Shown: in pieces, positions 1-6,429 of the stretch
Numbering within the stretch: the stretch's first letter is position 1
Layout of the letters: every line of letters begins with the position of its first letter
Assembly (NCBI GenBank): GCA_035507915.1
Contig: DATJNS010000523.1
Coordinates: 1-19,884, forward strand
Length of the DNA stretch: 19,884 nt
From: JACQAI01 sp035507915
GTDB taxonomy: Bacteria > Pseudomonadota > Alphaproteobacteria > Elsterales > Elsteraceae
Reading direction: 5' to 3'
The notes under the pieces: model-generated
What the model saw: only the letters and a program-made list of their open reading frames with translations
What the model was told of the DNA's origin: nothing
The model's database searches: none
Made by a program: the position numbers and the translations under genes

Positions 1-414
1 ATGGCGAGCGCGCTCGAGGAGAAGGATGCCATTCGCGACCTCTTGTCCGAGTACTGCTTCGCGCTCGACGAGGGCCGCTTCGACGACATGGCGGCGCTGT
101 TCACCGAGGACGGCACCTGGGACACCGCGTTCGGCAGCGCGACCGGCCGGCCGGCGATCGTCCAGCTGGTGCGCGACATCCGGGCCAAGGGCGGCGTGAC
201 GCCGGCGCGCGGCATCCACATGGTCGCCAACGTCGTGATCGCGCTCGCCGGCGAGCGCGCGCGCGTGCGCTCCAACTGGACGGTGGTGCAGAACGGCCCC
301 GACGGCCCGAAGGTCGGCTCGGGCGGCGCCTACGCCGACGAGCTCGTCAAGGTCGGCGGCGCCTGGCGCTTCCGCCTGCGCAAGATCGACCGCTTCATCG
401 CACCGGGAAAGTGA
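1..414 (+). CDS. SnoaL-like / NTF2-fold family protein
   Basis: A 137-residue protein that looks like a complete single SnoaL-like (NTF2 cone fold) domain. The N-terminus has the usual first helix and its link to the sheet, with EKDAIRDLLSEYCFALDEG followed by FDDMAALFTEDGTW. The C-terminal strands carry a GGAYADELVKVGGAWRFRLRKI pattern typical of the family. Members include small cyclases, dehydratases, isomerases and many proteins of unknown substrate, so no reaction can be assigned. There is no signal peptide, so it is probably cytoplasmic. The ATG is the first base of the window, so the ribosome site and any upstream start cannot be seen, but the length and N-terminus fit a full family member. 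It converges with the CHAT gene, leaving a gap of only 25 bp with no obvious terminator. The family call is good; the function is unknown. Confidence 0.85.
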   Translation: MASALEEKDAIRDLLSEYCFALDEGRFDDMAALFTEDGTWDTAFGSATGRPAIVQLVRDIRAKGGVTPARGIHMVANVVIALAGERARVRSNWTVVQNGPDGPKVGSGGAYADELVKVGGAWRFRLRKIDRFIAPGK

Positions 415-439
415 CGCGAGCGAAAGTCCAACGCGCGCC

Positions 440-3400
440 CTACCGTACGCCGGCGCCGTCGCCGACGAGGGAGAACGGTGCCCAGAAGATCGGGTGGGCG
501 TAGCTGAACACGTCCTTGCCGCTCGCGTCCTTGAAGTCGCCGTCGATCAGCGCGAGCTCGGCCTGGCGCAGCGCCTGGGCGCGCGAGAGACGCGCGTCGG
601 CGGCCTGGCGGCGGAACAGATCGGTCGTGAGCTTGCGCGCCGACGTCGTCTCGACCGGCCAGTTCGACACCAGGAGCGCGCGCGCGCCGGCATAGAAGAA
701 GGCGCGGCCGAGGCCCGAGACCGCCTCGGCGCCGGCGCCGTCGCCGGCCGCGGTGTTGCACGCCGACAGGACGACCCAGTCGGCGTCGAGCTTGAGGCCG
801 AGCACCTCGTCCATGGTGAGCAGCCCGTCGCCGCCGCCGCCGCTGACCTGCGGCGCCGCCAGGGCGAGCGCCGGCTCGCTGAGGCCGTTGAGGTCGCCCG
901 GCACCAGCCCGTGGGTCGCGAACGCGATCACGCGCCGGTCGGCGAGGTCCATCGTCTCGACCGTGTGCTCGCTGGCGGCGGCGCCGATGAACACGTCCTT
1001 GTCGGGATCGGCCTTGAGCGCGCGCGCGATGCTGCGCACCTCGTCGGCGGTGTCGGGCAGCGGTGGCAGCTGGGCGAGCTCGGCGCTCGCCAGCCGCTCG
1101 GTGGTCGGCGCGCTGCGGAAGGCGAGGCGGCCGCCGCCGCGCATCTGCGTGCCCTCGGGCAGCGCCGCGACCTGGGTCGCCGCCGCCTGCTGCGCCGTGA
1201 AGGCGGGATCGCCGAAGCCGACGAACGGCTTGCGCGCTTCGGCGGCGGCCGGCAGCGCGCGCAGGCTGGCGAGCGCGGCGACCGACGGCAGGTCGGTGAT
1301 CGCGACCTGACGCGCCAGGAACGGCACGCTGCGGTAGCTCGCGAACAGCACGGCGCCCGCCGGATCGTGCGGCGGCGCGGTCGGGCGCGTGACCAGCACG
1401 CCGAGCGGCAGCTGCGCCAAGGATTTGTCGGGAACGACAAGCAGACTCGCGGCGTCCTTCCAGCCGGGCTCGACCGGCTTCAAGAGCGCGTCGTAGAGCT
1501 GGCTCGCGCGCGCGACGTCGAACGGCGGGATGTCGCCCAGCCGATCGACCGCAGGGTCGAGCGCGCGGCGCAGCGTCTTGACCGCGTCGGCGAGCGCCGC
1601 CGCGCCGAGCGGCGCCGCCGCGAACGCGACGGGACCGGACGGGCCGACCGCCCACACGTAGGTCGCGTCCTCGACCGTGTAGGTCGTCACCAGCGCCTCG
1701 TCGGGCTGCAGCACGGCGCGCGCCTCGGCCACCGTCGCGGGCTTGGGATCGACCAGCTGGGCGTAGGCGGGGAAGCGCGTCTCGATCTCGCGAACGAGCG
1801 CGGCGTGCGCCTGGCGCAGCTGGTCGATGCGACCGCGCAGCGCGGCGACGCCGTTCGCGTCCTGCTGGTCGGCGGGCGCGGCCAGCGCGTTGACCAGGGT
1901 CGCCTCGAGGCCGGCGACCTGCTCGGCGGCATCCTGCGCGCGGCGGGCGAGATCGGCGAGCGCGGGATCGCGGATCGCGGCGCGCGCGTTGGCCGCGCTC
2001 AGCGCCTTCTGCACCGCGTGGCCGCGCGCCGCGTCGGCGAGCTGAAAGGCCGTGGCGGCGGCGTCGATGCGCGCGCTCGCCTCGAGCGGCGTCGCGCGGA
2101 TCTCGGCGAGCAGCCGGATGTAGGCGTCGAGGATCAGGCGCAGGCGCTGCGCCTTGGCGCTCTTGTCGGTCTCGCCGCCGTTGTCCTGCGCCGACAGCAG
2201 CACGGGCAGCGCGGTGCGGAACTCGTCGAGCGCGCGCTCGCGTGCGCCGGTGCGCGCCAGCGCCATGGCGAGCACGGCGTGCGCCTCGGCGGTGGCGTAG
2301 TGCTGCTCGCCGCGCGCGGCGCGCTCGCGGCCGAGCAGGCGCCCGGCCATCTCGACCGCGGCCGGCGCGCGGCCCGCCGCGATCAACGCGATCGCCCAAT
2401 CGGCATTGCCAAAGCCGAAGCGCTGCCGGCCCGCCTCGTCGCCCGCCAGGTCCTGCAGCATGGCGTCGTAGTTCGCCAGCGCGTCGGTCCAGCGGTTCTC
2501 GGCGACCAACGCCGCCGACAGGATGACGCGGGTGTGCGCCACGCTCCAGGAATGGTCCGCGCCGACCGTCGCGAGAATGGCGAGCGCGGTGCGGGCCAGG
2601 CGCTCGGCGTCGGCGTCGCGACCCTGGTCGAGCAGCACGGCGGCCAGCTCGTCGAGCCTGAGCGCGGTCTGCGGGTTGTAGCGGCCGACCCGCTTCAATG
2701 TGCTGATCAGCGCACGCCGCGCCTCGACCTCGGCCTCGACCGGCCGGCCCTCCTCGCGCAGCATCGCGGCGACCGCGCTCAAGGTGATGTCGAGCTCGAG
2801 CTCGAAGATCGACGGGTCCGGCAGGCCGCCGTGCGTGCGCCCCGCCGCCCAGTACGGCAGGGTCTTCAGGCTCTCGCCGTGACCGCGCCAAGCCTCACGA
2901 TACTTTTGCTCGGCCTCGGCGTAGCGTCCGCGCGCGGCCAGGAGATCACCCTCGGTGTCGGCGAGGGCGGCGAGGATGCTCGGCCGATAGATCGCCTGTT
3001 TGGGATTGGCAAGGACCGCGTCGCTCGCCGTCCGTTGCTCGGCCTGCCAGCGCTCGGCTTCGGCGAGATTGCCGCGCGCGATGTTGAAGCGCGCGATCCT
3101 GCCTGCGGTCGTCACCTGGGTCGCGTAGAAGCCGCCCGCGCGCTGGTCGTTTTGCCAGCGCATCTCGCCGTAGCGGATCGCGTTCGCGTTGTTGCCCGCG
3201 AGAGCCTCCGCCGTCATCAGATCTTGAAGGATGCGGGTCGCTTCGGCATGCGTGGCGGTCGCCAGCTCGTACGCTCGTCTGAGATCGGCGAGCTGTTGCG
3301 GCACGCGACCGATATTGCCGGCGGCGGCACCGCGCCGATGATAGAATTCGGCGAGCTGGGCGTCTGACGCGCCGGCCGACGGCGCCTGGTCGGCGATCGC

Positions 3401-3610
3401 CCGGTCGGCCGCCGCCTTCGCCGGGTCGGGCTTGTACTCGTCCAGTACCGCGGTGATGTCCGTGATCGTGCGCGGCGGCGCGACGAAGCCGCTCGGCGCG
3501 AAGTCGGCGGTGATCTGCTTGGCCTGCTCGAGCGAGACCGTCGGCTTCTGCGGCGGCTGCCACCCCGCCAAGAGGCACAGCAACGCGATCCCGACCGCGA
3601 CGTGGCGCAT
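440..3610 (-). CDS. Exported TPR-CHAT domain protein (putative caspase-fold peptidase)
   Basis: A 1056-residue protein. The N-terminus (MRHVAVGIALLCLLAGWQPP) looks like a Sec signal peptide. The cysteine in it has no proper lipobox, so lipoprotein status is doubtful. Residues of roughly 70-520 are alpha-helical repeats of the TPR type, for example the stretch with LLDQGRDADAERLARTALAI. A charged helical linker follows, with a possible coiled coil near 540-610. The last 400 residues are a CHAT domain (the caspase/separase-like fold found with TPRs). Its catalytic dyad is visible as His about 900 in FATHGLVPGDL and Cys about 951 in VVLSACNTAAGDG. The domain closes with the family-typical YAHPIFWAPFSLVGDG. 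Known CHAT proteins are cysteine peptidases or inactive relatives, and the target here is unknown. The start is supported by GGGGGGA about 5 bases upstream of the ATG and by an extended -10 promoter just before it. The gene stands alone, downstream of the family 5 binding protein gene. Confidence 0.9.
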   Translation of the reverse strand: MRHVAVGIALLCLLAGWQPPQKPTVSLEQAKQITADFAPSGFVAPPRTITDITAVLDEYKPDPAKAAADRAIADQAPSAGASDAQLAEFYHRRGAAAGNIGRVPQQLADLRRAYELATATHAEATRILQDLMTAEALAGNNANAIRYGEMRWQNDQRAGGFYATQVTTAGRIARFNIARGNLAEAERWQAEQRTASDAVLANPKQAIYRPSILAALADTEGDLLAARGRYAEAEQKYREAWRGHGESLKTLPYWAAGRTHGGLPDPSIFELELDITLSAVAAMLREEGRPVEAEVEARRALISTLKRVGRYNPQTALRLDELAAVLLDQGRDADAERLARTALAILATVGADHSWSVAHTRVILSAALVAENRWTDALANYDAMLQDLAGDEAGRQRFGFGNADWAIALIAAGRAPAAVEMAGRLLGRERAARGEQHYATAEAHAVLAMALARTGARERALDEFRTALPVLLSAQDNGGETDKSAKAQRLRLILDAYIRLLAEIRATPLEASARIDAAATAFQLADAARGHAVQKALSAANARAAIRDPALADLARRAQDAAEQVAGLEATLVNALAAPADQQDANGVAALRGRIDQLRQAHAALVREIETRFPAYAQLVDPKPATVAEARAVLQPDEALVTTYTVEDATYVWAVGPSGPVAFAAAPLGAAALADAVKTLRRALDPAVDRLGDIPPFDVARASQLYDALLKPVEPGWKDAASLLVVPDKSLAQLPLGVLVTRPTAPPHDPAGAVLFASYRSVPFLARQVAITDLPSVAALASLRALPAAAEARKPFVGFGDPAFTAQQAAATQVAALPEGTQMRGGGRLAFRSAPTTERLASAELAQLPPLPDTADEVRSIARALKADPDKDVFIGAAASEHTVETMDLADRRVIAFATHGLVPGDLNGLSEPALALAAPQVSGGGGDGLLTMDEVLGLKLDADWVVLSACNTAAGDGAGAEAVSGLGRAFFYAGARALLVSNWPVETTSARKLTTDLFRRQAADARLSRAQALRQAELALIDGDFKDASGKDVFSYAHPIFWAPFSLVGDGAGVR

Positions 3611-3631
3611 GAAGATCCCCCCGGCGCGAGG

Positions 3632-3640
3632 ATTCTACCA
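3632..3640 (-). promoter_or_regulatory. Extended -10 promoter for the CHAT gene
   Basis: On the minus strand the sequence reads TGGTAGAAT: a -10 hexamer TAGAAT (five of six bases match TATAAT) preceded by the TGn extended -10 element. It lies 22 bases upstream of the CHAT start codon, so the leader would be about 15 nt and carry little besides the GGGGGGA ribosome site. No convincing -35 is seen 16-18 bases further upstream, which fits an extended -10 promoter. Predicted only by inspection. Confidence 0.45.
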
Positions 3641-3681
3641 GAGGCCGTCGCGCGCCGGTGTGGCGCCGTTCACAGCGCCGG

Positions 3682-5274
3682 CTACTTGTCGAGCCAGACG
3701 TCTTCCATGCGCCAGCCGTTGTAGATGCTGTTGACCATCGGGGTCAGGTTCTTGACCTGCGGCCACCAGCAGGTCGCGCCGATCAGGTGCATGATGATGG
3801 GGCGCGCGACGTCCTCCTGCAGCTGCTTGTCGATCTGCCAGACCAGCTGCTTGCGCTTGGCCGTGTCGGTCTCCTGGGACTGCTGGTCGATCAGCACGTC
3901 GATCGCGTGGTTGCAGTAGCCGCTGTAGTTGCGGATCGATTTGCAGACGTAGTTCTCGTAGAACTGCACGTCGGGGTCGTCGACCCCGGCGCCGGTCAGG
4001 TTGAGGCCGACCGCGTACTGCTTCTTGGCGACCTTGGCGGGCCACACCGCGGTCTCGACGGTCTCGAGCTCGGCGTCGACATAGATCTCCTTGAGCTGGT
4101 CGATCAGGATGACGGCCGGATCGCGGTAGAGCGCGATGTTGCGGGTCGAGACCTTGAGCGGCATGCGCTTGTCGGCCGAGTAGCCGAGCTTCGTCATGAG
4201 GGCGCGCGCCGCCTCGCGGTTCTTGGCGACGTCGGCGCCGAAGCCCGGAATGGTCTCGAGGATCTCGGGCGGCAGGCCCCACACGCCCTCGGGCGGCGGC
4301 AGCATGGCGCCGCCGACCTTGGCCTGGCCCTCGGACAGGATTTTCGTGAAGGCGTGGCGGTCGAGCGTCAGCGCGAAGGCCTTGCGGACGTCGGCGTTGT
4401 CGAAGGGTGGCGCGTCGCGGTTGAGCAGCAGGTTGACCGAGACGTTGGTCGGGCTCATCTGGCAGATCGCCTTGGGCGCCTGGCTCTTGATGTCCTTCAG
4501 GTTCTCGACCGTGACCTCGTAGGGAAAGGTGACGTCGAACTTGCCCGCGATGAAGGCGAGCGTCTGGGTCGAGCGGTTGGGGATGATGGTGTACTCGATG
4601 CCGTCGAGATACGGGCGGTCGGGCTTCCAGTAGTGCTCGTTGCGCGTCAGCGTCATCGACTCGTTGGGCTTGAAGGACACGAACTTGAACGGCCCGGTGC
4701 CGATCGGGTGGCTGCGCATCTGCGCCGGCGAGACGTGGCACGGATAGACCGGCGAGTCGCCCGAGGCGAGGAACGCGAGGAAGGACGGCTGCGGCCGCTT
4801 GAGGTGGAAGGTCGCCTGGGTGTCGCTCTCGACGGTGACCGAGTCGAGATTTTCGTACCACGACTCGCGCGGATTGATCCGCAGCTTGGCCGGCGACTTG
4901 CCGCTCAGCATGTCCCACGTGCACTTGACGTCCTGGGCGCCGAACGGCTTGCCGTCGTGCCAGGTGACGCCGCTGTGCAGGTGGAACGTCAACGCCGTCT
5001 TGGCGGCGTCCCACGACCAGTCGGTGGCGAGGTCGGGCACGATGCTGGCGAAGCTGTGCTGCGCGACGTGCTGGTCGAACATCACCAGGTTGTTGAAGAT
5101 CGCCATGCCGGGCGCGATGGTCGAGATCGACGATTCCTCGTGGATCGACAGGTTGGCCGGACTGTCGCGGTGGATCATCTTGAGGATGCCGCCGTGCTTC
5201 TGGGCGAGCGCCGGATCGGTGGCGGCGAGCGCGAGCACGAGCGCGGCCGCGCCGCAGGCGAACGTCTTCAGCAT
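3682..5274 (-). CDS. ABC transporter substrate-binding protein, family 5 (peptide/nickel type)
   Basis: A 530-residue periplasmic receptor of the SBP_bac_5 family, which captures oligopeptides, nickel chelates, opines or related solutes for an ABC importer. The signal peptide is clear: MLKTFACG, a hydrophobic run, and probable cleavage at ALA-Q near residue 24/25. The mature protein starts with GGILKMIHRDSP and has the family region SGVTWHDGKPFGAQDVK near 101-117. Length is normal for the family. The frame stays open 53 codons further upstream, but the ATG at 5274 is preferred because the signal peptide begins there and a GGGGGGAAAA ribosome site precedes it. No permease or ATPase gene is adjacent: upstream is a divergent Bug-type receptor gene and downstream is the CHAT gene. 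It therefore either serves a transporter encoded elsewhere or is an orphan receptor. The ligand cannot be predicted. Confidence 0.92.
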   Translation of the reverse strand: MLKTFACGAAALVLALAATDPALAQKHGGILKMIHRDSPANLSIHEESSISTIAPGMAIFNNLVMFDQHVAQHSFASIVPDLATDWSWDAAKTALTFHLHSGVTWHDGKPFGAQDVKCTWDMLSGKSPAKLRINPRESWYENLDSVTVESDTQATFHLKRPQPSFLAFLASGDSPVYPCHVSPAQMRSHPIGTGPFKFVSFKPNESMTLTRNEHYWKPDRPYLDGIEYTIIPNRSTQTLAFIAGKFDVTFPYEVTVENLKDIKSQAPKAICQMSPTNVSVNLLLNRDAPPFDNADVRKAFALTLDRHAFTKILSEGQAKVGGAMLPPPEGVWGLPPEILETIPGFGADVAKNREAARALMTKLGYSADKRMPLKVSTRNIALYRDPAVILIDQLKEIYVDAELETVETAVWPAKVAKKQYAVGLNLTGAGVDDPDVQFYENYVCKSIRNYSGYCNHAIDVLIDQQSQETDTAKRKQLVWQIDKQLQEDVARPIIMHLIGATCWWPQVKNLTPMVNSIYNGWRMEDVWLDK

Positions 5275-5383
5275 CGTTTTCCCCCCGAACGCGCCGCTGG
5301 ACTGAGACCGCGGCGATGCGCGACGATCATGCCAGGGCCGCGGCGGGCTGTCGCCGTCTCTGACACGCGGCCGGGGAGGGGTC
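5275..5383. promoter_or_regulatory. Divergent intergenic region between two binding-protein genes
   Basis: These 109 bp separate the divergent starts of the family 5 receptor (-) and the Bug receptor (+), so they must hold both promoters unless transcription enters from further away. The two ribosome sites are visible: GGGGGGAAAA on the minus strand and GGGGAGGGG at 5373-5381 on the plus strand. I could not identify convincing -35/-10 pairs or an operator. Confidence 0.4.
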
Positions 5384-6370
5384 TTGGGTTTGTTCGACCG
5401 CGCGCGGGCGCGCTCAGCCGCGATCGTCCTCATCGCGCTGGCCGCGCTCCTCGCGCCGGCGGCGCACGCCGCCTATCCGGAGCGCGCGATCCGCGTGATC
5501 GTGCCGTTCCCGCCCGGCGGCAGCACGGACGTGTTCCTCCGCATCCTGGCGCCGCGCCTGACCGAGCTGCTCGGCCAGCCCGTGGTGATCGAGAACAAGG
5601 CGGGCGCCGCCGGCGTGATCGGCTTCGACGCCGCCGCCAAGGCGCCCAAGGACGGCTACACGGTCGGCATCGTGCTGACCGGCTACGTGATCGCGCCGCT
5701 CTTGCCGGGCGCCAGCATGCCGTTCGATCCGGCCAAGGATCTCGTGCCGGTGATCTGGCTCGGCAAGTCGCCCAACGTGCTGTCGGTGCCGGCCGCGCAT
5801 CCGGCGAAGGACATCGCGGCGCTGCTCGCGCTCGCCCGCGCGAAGCCGGGCACGCTCACGATCGGCCACGCCGGCAACGGCACCTCGGTGCATCTGACCG
5901 CCGAGCTGTTCGCGCGCCACGCCGGCCTCGATCTCGTGATCGTGCCCTACAAGGGCGGCGGACCGGTCGTCGCCGACCTGACCACCGGCCATCTCGACAT
6001 GGGGTTCAACCAGCTCACCACCGTGCTCGCCCACATCCGCGGCGGCAGCCTGCGCCCGGTCGCGCTGGCGGCCGAGCGGCGCTCGCCGACGGCGCCCGAC
6101 GTGCCGACGCTCGACGAGGCCGGTGTGCCCGGCGTCCACACCACCGAGTGGTACGGCGCGATGGTGCCGGCCGGAACGCCGCCCGAGGTGATCCGCCGGC
6201 TCAACACGGCGTTCGACACCGCGCTGCGCGACCCGACGGTGGTCGCGCGCTGCAAGGATCTCGCGCTCGAGATCGAGGGCGGCGCGCCCGAGCGCTTCAG
6301 CGCGCTGCTCGCCAGCGAGGTCGACAAGTGGGCGAGCATCATCCGCGAGACGGGCGCCACGAATCAGTAG
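5384..6370 (+). CDS. Bug/TctC family tripartite tricarboxylate transporter receptor
   Basis: A 328-residue periplasmic solute-binding protein of the Bug (Bordetella uptake gene) family. These are receptors of the tripartite tricarboxylate transporters, which bind carboxylates such as citrate, and sometimes amino acids or nicotinate. The signal peptide is about residues 1-29, ending in AHA before AYPERAIRVIV. The family hallmarks follow in order: PFPPGGSTDVFLRILAPRL near residue 41, VVIENKAGAAGVIG, AAKAPKDGYT, and PYKGGGPVVADLTTGHLDM. The start is TTG at 5384, very close (4 nt) to the ribosome site GGGGAGGGG; the in-frame TTG at 5390 has better spacing and would shorten the protein by two residues. 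No TctA/TctB membrane subunits are adjacent. Orphan Bug receptors are common in proteobacteria, so this is typical of the family. The ligand is unknown. Confidence 0.93.
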   Translation: MGLFDRARARSAAIVLIALAALLAPAAHAAYPERAIRVIVPFPPGGSTDVFLRILAPRLTELLGQPVVIENKAGAAGVIGFDAAAKAPKDGYTVGIVLTGYVIAPLLPGASMPFDPAKDLVPVIWLGKSPNVLSVPAAHPAKDIAALLALARAKPGTLTIGHAGNGTSVHLTAELFARHAGLDLVIVPYKGGGPVVADLTTGHLDMGFNQLTTVLAHIRGGSLRPVALAAERRSPTAPDVPTLDEAGVPGVHTTEWYGAMVPAGTPPEVIRRLNTAFDTALRDPTVVARCKDLALEIEGGAPERFSALLASEVDKWASIIRETGATNQ

Positions 6371-6378
6371 CAGGCTTT

Positions 6379-6394
6379 GACCCGGCACCGGGTC
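6379..6394. terminator. Hairpin between convergent genes, possible weak terminator
   Basis: GACCCGG-CA-CCGGGTC is a perfect 7-bp inverted repeat; the realistic hairpin is 6 bp with a GCAC loop. It lies in the 59 bp between the convergent Bug receptor and histidine kinase genes, where a bidirectional terminator is expected. No T-run follows on either strand, so intrinsic termination is uncertain. Confidence 0.3.
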
Positions 6395-6429
6395 GCGATC
6401 CCGAGCAAAAGGGCGATCGAAGCCGTCCG

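Noticed and set aside
494..3367. Long plus-strand open frame opposite the CHAT gene (957 codons)
   Set aside because: It is an antisense shadow. The protein is repetitive in Arg, Ala, Gly, Val and Asp with no domain, while the other strand has clear CHAT motifs. GC-rich codon use leaves such frames open.
3662..3679. Intrinsic terminator after the family 5 receptor gene (GGCGC/GCGCC inverted repeat)
   Set aside because: The stem is only 5 bp with an 8-nt loop, and no T-run follows on the minus strand. Such repeats are common by chance at this GC content.
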